From positions 1-59,171 of the forward strand of contig JBBSML010000015.1 of NCBI GenBank assembly GCA_038233215.1: a DNA stretch of 59,171 bases, written 5' to 3'. Shown here piece by piece: positions 25,276 through 33,232 of the stretch. Numbering within the stretch: position 1 is the first letter of the stretch; each line of letters begins with the position of its first letter. The notes beneath the pieces are model-generated. The model searched no databases, was not told the DNA's origin, and saw nothing but the letters and a program-made list of their open reading frames with translations. Source of the DNA: JACDBZ01 sp038233215. Lineage in GTDB: Bacteria; Chloroflexota; Limnocylindria; QHBO01. The translations under genes were made by a program, and so were the position numbers.

Positions 25276-27843
25276 CTAAGCGGGCTGGCCCGCAGGAGGC
25301 TGATCTGCCGGCTTGTCACCGGGAGCAGTGATCGGGGTCTCCTCCGACGCCTTGCGCGCCCGGCGGGGGCGACGCGTGACGCGCTGCTGCCGCTCGTCCC
25401 GCTCGGCCTTGATCCGGGCGGCCGACCGTGGCGCCTCGATGAGCGCCTCGGCCAGCACCTGGTCCATGTTCTCGACCGGCACGATCCGTAGCTGCTGACG
25501 CACCTCGTCCGGAACGTCGACGAGATCCTTCTCGTTTCGCATCGGGATGAGGACCGTCTTCACGCCGGCGAGGTGCGCGGCGAGCAGCTTCGACTTGAGC
25601 CCACCGATGGGCAGCACGCGGCCGCGCAGGGTGATCTCACCCGTCATGGCGAGGTCGCGGCGGACAGGCTTGCCGGTGAGCAGGCTGGCCATGGCAGTTG
25701 CCATGGTGACGCCAGCGCTCGGGCCATCCTTCGGTGTGGCGCCAGCCGGCACGTGGATGTGTACCGTCGACTTTTCGAAGGTGCTCGGCTCGATACCGAA
25801 TTCCTTCTGACGTGCCCGGATGTAGCTCATCCCGGCGCGCGCCGATTCCTTCATCACGTCGCCGAGCTGGCCGGTCAGCAGGAAGTCATCCTTGCCGTCC
25901 ATGCGGGTCGCCTCGACCTGCACGATGTCACCGCCCGCGTCGCTGACGACGAGCCCGGTCACCATGCCGATCTGGTCCTCCGCCTCGAGCTCGCCGTACT
26001 CGAACCGGCCCGGTCCGAGGTACTCCTCCAGGTCCTCCGGCTTGACGACGACCGTGTACTTCGCGTCGCTCGCGACCCGACGGGCGACCTTGCGGGCCAC
26101 GTTGGCGATCTCACGCTCAAGGTTGCGAACGCCCGCCTCACGGGTGAAGGCCTGGATCAGGCGAACCAGCGCCGCCTCCTCGAACTTCAGGTTCTCTTCG
26201 GTCAGGCCGTGATTCTCGAGCTGCTTGGGCACCAGGAATCGCTCCGCGATGCGGACGCGCTCCAGCTGGGTGTAGCCCGCCAGGTTGATGACCTCCATCC
26301 GGTCGCGCAGCGCGGGCGGAATGGAGTCGAGCATGTTGGCCGTGGCGATGAAGAGCACCTTGCTCAGGTCGAACGGCACCTCGAGGTAGTTATCGGCGAA
26401 GGTATTGTTCTGCTCAGGGTCGAGCACTTCCAGCAGCGCCGATGACGGATCGCCGCGGAAGTCCATTCCGACCTTGTCAATCTCGTCGAGCATGAAGACC
26501 GGGTTCGCGGAGCCCGCCGTCTTGATGTTCTGCATGACGCGGCCCGGCAGCGCGCCGATGTAGGTGCGCCGATGACCACGGATCTCCGCCTCATCGTGGA
26601 TTCCTCCAAGGCTCATCCGCACGAACTTGCGGCCCATCGCCCGCGCGATGCTCTTGCCGAGGCTCGTCTTCCCGACGCCGGGAGGGCCGACGAAGAGCAA
26701 AATGGGGCTGCGGATCTTATCGGCGAGCTTTCGCACGGCCATGTACTCGACGATCCGCTCCTTGGGCTTCTCGAGGCCCCAGTGATCCTCGTGCAGGATC
26801 TTCTCGGCGTCCTCGAGGTCGAGGTTGTCATCAGTTTCGATGCCCCACGGCAGGCTGACCAACCAGTCCACGTAGGTGCGGATGACGCCCTGCTCCGGGC
26901 TGGCGCTCGGGATGCGGCTGAGGCGGTCGACCTCCTTGAGCGCGCGCTCCTTGACCTCGTCGGGCATGGCGGAGGCCTCGACCTTCTCGCGCAGCTCGGA
27001 TGCCTCGGCGACCGCGGGGTCATCCTCGCCGAGCTCCTTCTGGATTGCCTTCATCTGCTCTCGCAGGATGTATTCGCGCTGGGTCTTGTCCATCTCGGAC
27101 TTGACCTCGCTCTGGATACGGCCCTTGAGCTCGAGAACCTCGATCTGCTTCGCGAGGAACTGGCTGGCAAGGCGCAGCCGATCGGCGATGTCAACGGTCT
27201 CGAGCAGCTCCTGGCGCTGCTCGGTCGACATGTCGGGGCTGTAGGCGGTCATATCGGCGAGCAGGCCGCCATCGCTGATGTTGCGTGCGGCGACCGCCAC
27301 TTCCGGCGGGACCGATGCGCCACTGTTGACGTACTGCTCGATCTGGGCGTGGATGGAGGCCATCAGCGCCTCGATCTCGAGCGTCTTCTCCGCAGCGTCG
27401 TCGATCACCTCGACGCGAGCCTCGAGATGCGGCTCGCTCTGGACGAGGTCGAGCAGCCTGATGCGCTTCTGCCCCTGGACGATGGCGCGGACGGTGCCGT
27501 CCTGGAGGCGAATCACCTGGGCGATCTTCGCCAGCGTGCCGACCGGGTAGAGCTCGTCGACGCTGTTGATCTCCTCCTGCTCGCTCGAACGCTGGGTGAC
27601 CAGTGCGACGGGCTGGGAGGTGCGCACGGCACGGTCGAGCGCCTTGACGCTCCGGTCACGGCCGACCTGGAGCGGCACGATCATCTCCGGGAAGATGACC
27701 GTATCGCGCAGGGCGACAAGCGGGAGCACCTGGACGCGTTCCTCGCTGGCGCGGGTCTCGTCGCTGGCGCGGGTCTCGTCGCTGGCGTTTGTCTCCTCGG
27801 CCGATGCCGGGTCGGGATTGTTCTTGGTTTCGTCAGTTGCCAC
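25276..27843 (-). CDS. lon: ATP-dependent protease Lon
   Basis: 855 residues from the GTG at 27843, with AAGGAG nine bases upstream; the open frame extends to 27891 inside hspR. N-terminal substrate domain with VLPLVALRDTVIFPEMIVPL, coiled middle (KTQREYILREQMKAIQKELGE), AAA+ with GPPGVGKTSLGKSIA and PVFMLDEIDKVG, and the C-terminal serine-lysine protease: PKDGPSAGVT (catalytic Ser) and GGLKSKLLAAHLAG (catalytic Lys). It degrades damaged and regulatory proteins in the cytoplasm. The N-terminus holds ASDETRASDETRAS, a small repeat. It overlaps hspR by 11 bases, so the regulator controls it directly. Confidence 0.97.
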   Translation of the reverse strand: MATDETKNNPDPASAEETNASDETRASDETRASEERVQVLPLVALRDTVIFPEMIVPLQVGRDRSVKALDRAVRTSQPVALVTQRSSEQEEINSVDELYPVGTLAKIAQVIRLQDGTVRAIVQGQKRIRLLDLVQSEPHLEARVEVIDDAAEKTLEIEALMASIHAQIEQYVNSGASVPPEVAVAARNISDGGLLADMTAYSPDMSTEQRQELLETVDIADRLRLASQFLAKQIEVLELKGRIQSEVKSEMDKTQREYILREQMKAIQKELGEDDPAVAEASELREKVEASAMPDEVKERALKEVDRLSRIPSASPEQGVIRTYVDWLVSLPWGIETDDNLDLEDAEKILHEDHWGLEKPKERIVEYMAVRKLADKIRSPILLFVGPPGVGKTSLGKSIARAMGRKFVRMSLGGIHDEAEIRGHRRTYIGALPGRVMQNIKTAGSANPVFMLDEIDKVGMDFRGDPSSALLEVLDPEQNNTFADNYLEVPFDLSKVLFIATANMLDSIPPALRDRMEVINLAGYTQLERVRIAERFLVPKQLENHGLTEENLKFEEAALVRLIQAFTREAGVRNLEREIANVARKVARRVASDAKYTVVVKPEDLEEYLGPGRFEYGELEAEDQIGMVTGLVVSDAGGDIVQVEATRMDGKDDFLLTGQLGDVMKESARAGMSYIRARQKEFGIEPSTFEKSTVHIHVPAGATPKDGPSAGVTMATAMASLLTGKPVRRDLAMTGEITLRGRVLPIGGLKSKLLAAHLAGVKTVLIPMRNEKDLVDVPDEVRQQLRIVPVENMDQVLAEALIEAPRSAARIKAERDERQQRVTRRPRRARKASEETPITAPGDKPADQPPAGQPA

Positions 27844-28237
27844 TGGGATCTGCTCCTTCAGCCGACGGTTTGCCGAGCGTGGGCTCGCCATGGTTCTCGG
27901 CGAATCGCTCTACATCGCTCTCATCGAACAGATCGTAGACCCGGATCTTGCCGAGTGCCTCGAGCTGAAGGATGACCCGCACTCCGGCGAGGTTGACTCG
28001 CTGTCGCCGTGTCAGGAAACGAATGATACGAACGCGCTGGATGTCCGCCTCACTGTAGAGACGGAGATTGTTGCGCCGCTGCGGGCAAAGGAGTCCCTCC
28101 TCCTCGTAGATACGCAGCGTGCGCGGATGGCAGCTCGCCAGCTCTGCGGCGATGCTGATGATGTACCGAGGGCGGGTGAGAGCGTCGCGACGCGGAACGT
28201 CGGTCGTTGCTGACGCGGCGCGTCGCGTTCGGTCCAT
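27833..28237 (-). CDS. hspR: HspR-like MerR-family repressor
   Basis: 134 residues. After a 25-residue Arg-rich start comes YIISIAAELASCHPRTLRIYEEEGLLCPQRR, the MerR HTH in its HspR form, then NNLRLYSEADIQRVRIIRFLTRRQRVNLAGVRVIL. HspR represses chaperone and protease genes and is released during heat stress when DnaK becomes limiting. Here it heads an operon with lon; dnaJ-clpB follow. The promoter at 28244-28272 has an inverted repeat over its -35, which fits autoregulation. The start codon lies six bases after the -10, so the mRNA may be leaderless. Confidence 0.87.
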   Translation of the reverse strand: MDRTRRAASATTDVPRRDALTRPRYIISIAAELASCHPRTLRIYEEEGLLCPQRRNNLRLYSEADIQRVRIIRFLTRRQRVNLAGVRVILQLEALGKIRVYDLFDESDVERFAENHGEPTLGKPSAEGADPSGN

Positions 28238-28243
28238 GGAGGG

Positions 28244-28272
28244 ACCATAAACTCTGACAATGGTGTTGTCAA
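28244..28272 (-). promoter_or_regulatory. hspR-lon promoter with operator
   Basis: On the minus strand: -35 TTGACA (28267-28272), 17-base spacer, -10 TATGGT (28244-28249), six bases before the hspR ATG. An inverted repeat TGACAA-TGGTG-TTGTCA (28255-28271) covers the -35 and spacer, and a second one, TGTCA-TCACTGT-TGACA, overlaps it upstream. Neither is the classic HAIR (CTTGAGT-N7-ACTCAAG), so HspR here may have a different site. Confidence 0.65.
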
Positions 28273-28367
28273 CAGTGATGACAGTCGTTGGCGAGTGGAA
28301 GGTGCGCCTGCATCTGCCGATGGAGCGGGCAATGGTGCACTTGGGGGCAGGTTCGTGCGCTAACGCG

Positions 28368-28436
28368 TCCTATCTGTCGGGCTGCAAGGCACTGGACACC
28401 TCGGTTGTGCGCCAGGTTGCCCCATACATCGACGCA
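28368..28436. repeat. Two degenerate dispersed palindromes
   Basis: TCCTATCTGTCGGGC at 28368-28382 and TGCCCCATACATCGACGCA at 28418-28436, in the gap between the hspR promoter and the membrane protein ending at 28457. Both fit the GCCC-ATNNAT-GGGC plan with mismatches. Confidence 0.45.
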
Positions 28437-28456
28437 GTTCCGCGGGCGCGCGGCGC

Positions 28457-29200
28457 TCATGGCGTGGCGTCGGCCGAGACCAGCTCCCAGCGCACGGCCC
28501 CGATATCACCGCCTCCGAGCAGCTCCACCGTGCGTGCCTCGAGGTCGAAGCTGAGGATCTGCTCATCGGCGACCGGCACGAGCTCACTTCCCGGGAAGAT
28601 GCCAAGGAAGCTGGATGCGCGGCGCTCGTAATGGATGGCGTCTGCGATCGCCGTCGCCTCGTGTTGATTGTCACGAACGACCTGGATTCGAATGTCACGG
28701 AAGCGATCCGGACCGGTGCCGAGGCCCTCTTCCGCCAGCGCCGCCTGCGAACGGACGGTTGCCGGCCACGTCGGCTCGAGCTCGCCGTCGTTCCAGTCGG
28801 TGATGAAGCGATCCAGCACCGAAGCGGGCGTTGCGGCGTGCGCCCCGATGAGCCAGAACCCGGTCCCCCAGAGCAGGAGCGGGAGACTGAGCCACCCGAT
28901 GGCTGCAGCGGGAGAGCGCTTCGGCGTGGGCGGTCGAGCGGCCTGGAGGCCATGGGCGGACCGATACGCGTCGACAGCCTGCCATGCCCAGGTCGCGATG
29001 AAGGCCATGCCTGCCAGGAAGGGAACGAGGTAGAGGTTCGTGTCGGCAAGGCCGATGGTCAGCCAGGCGATGATGAGCATCGAGAGCAGCTCGGCGGACA
29101 GCAGGCCGTAGGCCAGGCGGCGCCGTCCGACCCCAAGATGGCCGAGCCCCCAGGCCACGAGCGCCCACCGCAGCACGCGACCGGGATCAGGCGCGGTCAT
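28457..29200 (-). CDS. Hypothetical membrane protein with globular C-terminus
   Basis: 247 residues. Three to four hydrophobic segments in residues 10-125 (WALVAWGLGHLGVG, AELLSMLIIAWLTIGLA, LVPFLAGMAFIATWAW, IGWLSLPLLLWGTGFWLIG), then a soluble domain of about 120 residues beginning at ASVLDRFITDWNDGELEPTW. The soluble part may be extracytoplasmic. Its ATG overlaps the stop of the TrkA gene by four bases, making it the last gene of usp-trkA-trkA-membrane protein. No family recognised; association with potassium control is suggested only by position. Confidence 0.6.
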   Translation of the reverse strand: MTAPDPGRVLRWALVAWGLGHLGVGRRRLAYGLLSAELLSMLIIAWLTIGLADTNLYLVPFLAGMAFIATWAWQAVDAYRSAHGLQAARPPTPKRSPAAAIGWLSLPLLLWGTGFWLIGAHAATPASVLDRFITDWNDGELEPTWPATVRSQAALAEEGLGTGPDRFRDIRIQVVRDNQHEATAIADAIHYERRASSFLGIFPGSELVPVADEQILSFDLEARTVELLGGGDIGAVRWELVSADATP

Positions 29201-29856
29201 TCCCCGATGAGCAGGCGTCGCAGCTCGGCCTCTTGATCAGCCGAGGTCACAGCCAGCAGCTTGTCTCCGGCGCGCAACCGCGTGTCGGATCGTGGCGACT
29301 GCGCGCGCTCATCGCGAATGAGGACCGCGATGGTGCTGCCTTCCGGCAGGTCCAGCTGCCGCAGCTCACGGCCGATGACCGGCGAGTCAGCGTCGAGGTG
29401 CGCCTCGACGATCTGCACCTCGCCACCCTCGAGCTCGGCGAGATGCAGCAGGTCGTGAACCGGGATCTCGTGCTCGATGACGCCGAGGATCGATCGTGTC
29501 GGGCTGACCGTCTCGTCGATCGCCAGCTGCCGAAACAGCTTTTCATTCTTCGGGTCGTTGATGCGGGCGATCGAGCGCGGGACGTTGAAGCGCATCTTGG
29601 CGATCTGGCAGGCGGCCAGGTTGACTGCATCGTCGCCGGTCACAGCGGCCATGACGTCGGCCCGGCCCATACCGGCCTCCGCCTGGTATCGGCCCTCGCA
29701 GCCGTCATTGGCAACCACGATGCTGCCGAGCTCGTCCGCGATCTGGCGGGCGCGGATGTGGTCCTCCTCGATCATCACCACTTCATGCCCGGCCGCGAGC
29801 AGCTCCTTGGTCAGGTAATAGCCGACGTTGCCGCCACCGACGACCACGACATACAT
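29197..29856 (-). CDS. TrkA-type potassium regulatory protein (second copy)
   Basis: 219 residues from ATG 29856. RCK_N Rossmann fold with VVVVGGGNVGYYLTKELLAAGHEV and acidic VMIEED binding the nucleotide ribose; MRFNVPRSIARINDPKNEKLF is a typical TrkA segment. RCK_C domain at about 140-215 (VQIVEAHLDADSPVIGRELRQL, TRLRAGDKLLAVTS). TrkA proteins bind NAD(H) or ATP and gate Trk/Ktr potassium channels at the membrane. No TrkH or KtrB channel gene is in the window. It overlaps its neighbour downstream by four bases and follows the other TrkA by two bases. Confidence 0.9.
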   Translation of the reverse strand: MYVVVVGGGNVGYYLTKELLAAGHEVVMIEEDHIRARQIADELGSIVVANDGCEGRYQAEAGMGRADVMAAVTGDDAVNLAACQIAKMRFNVPRSIARINDPKNEKLFRQLAIDETVSPTRSILGVIEHEIPVHDLLHLAELEGGEVQIVEAHLDADSPVIGRELRQLDLPEGSTIAVLIRDERAQSPRSDTRLRAGDKLLAVTSADQEAELRRLLIGE

Positions 29857-29858
29857 GC

Positions 29859-30428
29859 TCAGAGGCCTCCCTGTCCGTCGCCGGGCTGGACGATGACGGC
29901 ATCCGCCGTGACGTCGTCTGCGGCGTCCATCGCCGCCTGGACCTTGATGTCGGCAGGCGAGCCCGCCACGGGGGCGGTGCGACGCGGTTCGGCGGTGGCC
30001 GGCTCCACGAAGCCGTTTGTCGCCTCTGCGCCGTCCTGTGCAGCGACCACCAGCGCGTCGCCGAGGATGATCGTGCGGCAGATCACCTCCACGCCGAGCG
30101 CTCGGTAGGCCTCGCCGCGCAGCGGGTCGTTGATCTTGGCAATGACCCGCGGCACGCTGAACGTGTGCTTGGCGAGCTGCGCCGCCAGCGCGTTGCGGTT
30201 GTCGCCCTCGGTGAGTGCCATGATGATATCGGCCTGCTCGCCGCCCGCTGTGCGGATGACGTCCTCGTCGGTCCCATTGCCGCGAACGGTTTCGCCCTTG
30301 AAGCTCGGTGGCAGCCGGCTGAAGGCGCGCGGGCTGATGTCGATCACGGTGACATGTTCGCCGCGGATGTCGAGCTCCGCGGCCACCCGCGCTCCGACGC
30401 GGCCGCAGCCGACGATGATGACTCTCAT
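29859..30428 (-). CDS. TrkA-type potassium regulatory protein (first copy, RCK_N only)
   Basis: 189 residues from ATG 30428, overlapping the usp stop by four bases. RCK_N domain: VIIVGCGRVGARVAAELDIRGE, VTVIDI, then VPRVIAKINDPLRGEAYRALG and VICRTIILGD. The C-terminal 50 residues are Ala/Asp/Pro-rich and do not form a full RCK_C, unlike the partner gene. A pair of unequal RCK proteins is common in Actinobacteria and Chloroflexota (CeoB/CeoC). They probably form a heteromeric gating ring. Confidence 0.9.
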   Translation of the reverse strand: MRVIIVGCGRVGARVAAELDIRGEHVTVIDISPRAFSRLPPSFKGETVRGNGTDEDVIRTAGGEQADIIMALTEGDNRNALAAQLAKHTFSVPRVIAKINDPLRGEAYRALGVEVICRTIILGDALVVAAQDGAEATNGFVEPATAEPRRTAPVAGSPADIKVQAAMDAADDVTADAVIVQPGDGQGGL

Positions 30429-30916
30429 GGCGTGTGTGCCAGCTCCTTCGTCTCTGCACGCAGGCACCAGACCGGCGCGGTGGAGTTCCGCATGACATAG
30501 GGGACGGTGCGTCCGGCGTCCCATTGTCCGCCGAATCGCTTCTTGTAGCGCAGGCCCATGACGATGAGGTCTGCGCCCAGCTCATTGGCATCGTCCACGA
30601 TCGCCGGCCCCGCCGCTCTGGCCTGAACCGTGCTCGTGCGCGTCGGCACGCCTCGCTCGGTCATCAGCGCCTCGGCCCGGGCAAGGATCGCCTCGGCCCT
30701 GGCGATGGCAGACTCGTCCTCCGCATCGAGGGTCCGGTCGAACGGCACCTCGATGACGTGCAGGAGCGAGGTCTCGACACCGTCTCGCCCCCCCAACAGC
30801 AGCGTGGCGACCTTGAGGGCCGCCCCATCGACGTCATCGTCGCCGACCACGGGGACCAAGATCCGCGCGTGCTCGAATGAGGTCGGGCGCTTGTCGCCGC
30901 GCCGGAAGAAATCCAT
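30425..30916 (-). CDS. Universal stress protein (UspA family)
   Basis: 163 residues, one Usp domain. ARILVPVVGDDDVDGAALKVA begins the fold. The C-terminal ATP-binding signature G-x2-G-x9-G-(S/T) is only loosely kept as ADLIVMGLRYKKRFGGQW...TVPYVMRNSTAPVWCL. Usp domains beside potassium transport regulators often sense ATP or cyclic nucleotides. TAGGAT (30925-30930, minus strand) lies eight bases before the ATG, so the operon may be transcribed leaderless from here. The tail ELAHTP overlaps the next start. Confidence 0.85.
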   Translation of the reverse strand: MDFFRRGDKRPTSFEHARILVPVVGDDDVDGAALKVATLLLGGRDGVETSLLHVIEVPFDRTLDAEDESAIARAEAILARAEALMTERGVPTRTSTVQARAAGPAIVDDANELGADLIVMGLRYKKRFGGQWDAGRTVPYVMRNSTAPVWCLRAETKELAHTP

Positions 30917-30974
30917 GCCCCACTATCCTACGGCGCGTGGTCGCCGCACGCAGCCGTGCATCCGCCGATGCACC

Positions 30975-31709
30975 TCAGCGGCCGTAGCGCAGCCGCTCCA
31001 CCAGGCGGGCCGGTAGGCCAGCGTCGCGCATCAGGCGTTGCGTGCGGTCAACCTCGTAGTGGACTCGATGGAACCCGATCGTGCTGTCGTTGGGGTCATC
31101 GCTCAGCTCCAGGATTGCGTATGACGCATCGGGCAGGCCGTCACGCGGCTGGCCGACGCTGCCGGGGTTGATCAGCGAGCGGCCGGCGCCGAGGGTGATC
31201 ACTTCGCCGTCCAGGCCCGGGAGCACCTCGATGGCACCGTCCGCCTGGCGGTAGACGATCGGAAGGTGGGTGTGACCGAACAGGCAGCAGCGTGTCTCGA
31301 AAAAATCGAAATTTGCCTCGGCGATGCTGCTGCTGGTGATGTATTCCCAGATCGGATCACGCGGTGATCCATGGACGGCGGTCAGGTCGCCGTCGCGCCG
31401 CACCTCCGGCAGCGCGGCCAGGTAGGCGCGCGAGTTCTCGTCGATGGCCTTCGCCGTCCACTCGATGGCCAGGCGCGCGTCAGGATTGAAGTACGCCGGA
31501 TCCACGGTGCCGATGGCGGCGCCGTCATGATTTCCCAGCACGCTCCGCGCACCCATCGCCTGGAGGGTGGCGATCACCTCGTTCGGCTGCGGCCCATAGC
31601 CGACGATGTCGCCGAGGACCCAGACCCCATCGACATCGGGGAGGTCGGCGCGCACCGCCTCGAGGGCGGCCAGGTTGGCGTGAACGTCCGAAAGGACAGC
31701 GATACGCAT
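30975..31709 (-). CDS. Calcineurin-like metallophosphoesterase (YfcE/MJ0936 type)
   Basis: 244 residues. All metal-binding motifs are visible: MRIAVLSDVHANL (D-x-H), VWVLGDIVGYGP (GD), VLGNHDGA (GNHD), and later LFGHTHLPIVY (GHTH) and LINPGSVGQPRDG. The enzyme hydrolyses phosphodiesters or phosphomonoesters in the cytoplasm; the true substrate is unknown. TATACT at 31720-31725 (minus strand) lies ten bases before the ATG. Confidence 0.9.
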   Translation of the reverse strand: MRIAVLSDVHANLAALEAVRADLPDVDGVWVLGDIVGYGPQPNEVIATLQAMGARSVLGNHDGAAIGTVDPAYFNPDARLAIEWTAKAIDENSRAYLAALPEVRRDGDLTAVHGSPRDPIWEYITSSSIAEANFDFFETRCCLFGHTHLPIVYRQADGAIEVLPGLDGEVITLGAGRSLINPGSVGQPRDGLPDASYAILELSDDPNDSTIGFHRVHYEVDRTQRLMRDAGLPARLVERLRYGR

Positions 31710-31760
31710 GCGAGGGGCGAGTATACCGAGCCTCGCTCCGTGACTCCGACCTCACCGATC

Positions 31761-31802
31761 GGCGGAAATATCGGTGAAATCCGGTCCGAGGCCGATCTAT
31801 CG
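31761..31802. repeat. Two dispersed palindromes between phosphoesterase and rsmG
   Basis: GGCGGAAATATCGGT at 31761-31775 is identical over eleven bases to the copy at 8035-8048. GGCCGATCTATCG at 31790-31802 belongs to the GATAGATC subfamily and is followed by a single CTTAC. They lie between a gene start and the convergent-side end of rsmG. Confidence 0.55.
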
Positions 31803-31810
31803 CTTCTTGC

Positions 31811-32551
31811 TTACTCGAGGGGCCGCCTCGCCGGTTCCCCGGGACGCCGGGGGTAGCGATCCGGCGTGGCAGCAAGCTTGTGCATCAGTACGAACCGATG
31901 ATCGCCCAGCGCAGCGATCCCCGTGGTATAGACGTCCACATCGCCACCGAGGCTGGCGGCAGCGTTCCGGCCGCTGCTCAGCTCCTTGTCACCGATCAAC
32001 CCCTTCCAGGCGAGCACGTTCCCGCCGATGCGAACGAGCGGCAGCGCGTACTCGGCCAGCACCGGGAGCGTGGCGCAGGCACGTGCCGCCACCATGTCAT
32101 GCCGCTCTCGGTGCGCGGGATCGCGGCCGAGGTCCTCGGCGCGCTGGGCGATGACCACGACGTTGCGAAGGTCAAGCGCAGCAACGAACGCACGCAGCAC
32201 ATCGGCCTTCTTGCGGACCGAGTCGACCAGGGTCCAGGCCACATCGGGGCGGGCAAGTGCCAGGACGATGCCGGGTACGCCGCCACCGGACCCGAGGTCG
32301 AGCGCACGCTCCGGCGCCGCCGCGTCGAGCATCGGCAGCGCGCTGAGCGCGTCGAGCAGATGGAGGCGTGCCACCTGCTCCGGGTGGATGATTCGCGTCA
32401 GGTTCAGCCGCTTGTTCGCATCGAGCAGCAGACCGACAAAGCGTTCGGTGGCATCGGCGAAGCCATGCGGGAGGGTCCCCCGCAGCGCGGGCGCTTCGGT
32501 CTCGAGCAGGCGGTCGAGCTCTCGGCGAGCCGAAGTCGCGGCAGCGGACAA
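31811..32551 (-). CDS. rsmG: 16S rRNA (guanine-527 N7) methyltransferase
   Basis: About 246 residues from a TTG at 32551, chosen because AAGGAG lies ten bases upstream; an ATG at 32623 would add 24 residues not typical of the family. RsmG/GidB methylates G527 of 16S rRNA using SAM. Signatures: LLLDANKRLNLTRI (the W/K-x-x-NLT block), HLLDALSALP, ALDLGSGGGVPGIVLALA (SAM motif I), WTLVDSVRKKADVL, VAARACATLPVLAEYALPL and GGNVLAWKG. It lies opposite a divergent operon across a region with DnaA-box-like 9-mers. Confidence 0.93.
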   Translation of the reverse strand: MSAAATSARRELDRLLETEAPALRGTLPHGFADATERFVGLLLDANKRLNLTRIIHPEQVARLHLLDALSALPMLDAAAPERALDLGSGGGVPGIVLALARPDVAWTLVDSVRKKADVLRAFVAALDLRNVVVIAQRAEDLGRDPAHRERHDMVAARACATLPVLAEYALPLVRIGGNVLAWKGLIGDKELSSGRNAAASLGGDVDVYTTGIAALGDHRFVLMHKLAATPDRYPRRPGEPARRPLE

Positions 32552-32698
32552 AAAAGGGATGCTCCTTCGGATGGCCTTTCGGTCTTCCTGGAGGATGATC
32601 GGCGTCGCGGCCGGCTCTCGCATCGGCCCCGAGTCATCCGCCGGTTACCGTACTCGGTCACCCGCAGAAGCAGGACCTTCACCCTAGCAGCCACCCGT

Positions 32699-32756
32699 TG
32701 TGGATCACAAGGGAGCTTATCCACCAATCGCGCGGACAACCGTGATCTGTGGATAT
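32699..32756. promoter_or_regulatory. Three DnaA-box-like 9-mers
   Basis: TGATCCACA (minus strand, 32699-32707), TTATCCACC (plus, 32717-32725) and ATATCCACA (minus, 32748-32756), each one base away from the consensus TTATCCACA. They lie in the divergent gap upstream of rsmG. rsmG (gidB) neighbours oriC in many bacteria. The gap is only about 210 bases and no dnaA, dnaN, parA or rpmH is nearby, so this may be a DnaA-controlled promoter rather than an origin. Confidence 0.4.
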
Positions 32757-32766
32757 CCCACCCCGA

Positions 32767-32772
32767 TATACT
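32767..32772 (+). promoter_or_regulatory. TATACT, -10 box for the leader-nuclease-hpt operon
   Basis: It ends eight bases before the ATG at 32781. A second candidate, TACGAT (32807-32812), lies nine bases before the GTG at 32822. Either would give a leaderless transcript. Confidence 0.45.
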
Positions 32773-32780
32773 CGCAATCG

Positions 32781-32837
32781 ATGGCGTCCGGTGTCGAGCA
32801 GCAGGCTACGATCGAGGTCAGGTGGCGGCTCACATGA
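32781..32837 (+). CDS. 18-residue leader ORF coupled to the next gene
   Basis: ATG at 32781 gives MASGVEQQATIEVRWRLT and stops with a TGA (32835-32837) that overlaps the ATG of the nuclease-like gene in the ATGA arrangement. The TATACT box eight bases upstream would place the transcription start at this ATG. This suggests translational coupling or a leader peptide. No homology claimed. Confidence 0.35.
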   Translation: MASGVEQQATIEVRWRLT

Positions 32838-33232
32838 CCTCGGATCCGCCACCCCGTTTCGCGCATGACAGCGAGGCGGAGCTGGCGAGGATCCTGGACT
32901 TCTACGGTGTCACATGGCGCTACGAACCCGACGTCTTCCCCATCTCCTGGAACGCCGACGGCGTGGTCATCGAGTCCTTCGCACCCGATTTCCACCTGCC
33001 GGAGATCGACCTGTACGTGGAGCTGACGACGCTGAAGCAGTCGCTGGTGCGCAAGAAGAACCGCAAGCTGCGCCGGATGCGACAGCTCTACCCCGAGATC
33101 CGGGTGAAGCTGTTCTACGCCCGTGACTTCCGGGCACTCATGCTGAAATACGGGCGCCTGGACTTCCTGACCGATGTCGCCGCTGCCAACGGCGCCCACG
33201 CCACGACCGGTGCCGGAACCCGAGCACCATGA
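32834..33232 (+). CDS. Putative PD-(D/E)XK-fold protein upstream of hpt
   Basis: 132 residues from ATG 32834; a GTG at 32822 is an alternative start. The core reads FAPDFHLPEIDLYVELTTLK, followed by RKKNRKLRRMRQLYPEIRVKLFY. An aspartate after a turn, then V-E-L-T on the next strand and a Lys-rich helix match the PD-(D/E)XK nuclease plan (as in DUF559/VSR-like small proteins), although the spacing of the catalytic lysine is not certain. The start FAHDSEAELARILDFYGVTWRYEP also fits such a fold. It overlaps hpt by four bases. A nuclease or nucleic-acid binding role is inferred. Confidence 0.6.
   Translation: MTSDPPPRFAHDSEAELARILDFYGVTWRYEPDVFPISWNADGVVIESFAPDFHLPEIDLYVELTTLKQSLVRKKNRKLRRMRQLYPEIRVKLFYARDFRALMLKYGRLDFLTDVAAANGAHATTGAGTRAP

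Noticed and set aside
25573..26445. Long antisense frame of 290 codons inside lon
   Set aside because: It mirrors lon codon by codon; lon has all catalytic motifs, and the antisense product has no recognisable domain. Similar long shadows opposite clpB, purH, livM and dgt were dropped for the same reason.
28255..28271. Classic HAIR operator for HspR
   Set aside because: The sequence lacks CTTGAGT-N7-ACTCAAG; the inverted repeat present is TGACAA-N5-TTGTCA, so it was described without that name.
29197..30591. A single 464-codon frame covering both TrkA genes
   Set aside because: Only the part from 29856 downstream resembles a protein; the upstream part is the out-of-frame reading of the first trkA (29859-30428).
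32624..32833. Full chromosomal origin (oriC)
   Set aside because: Three near-consensus DnaA boxes are suggestive, but the gap is short, has no clear AT-rich unwinding element, and the usual neighbours are missing. Kept only as a candidate site.
31880..33232. 450-codon plus-strand frame across rsmG
   Set aside because: The part before 32822 is antisense to rsmG; only the last 132-136 codons encode the nuclease-like protein.
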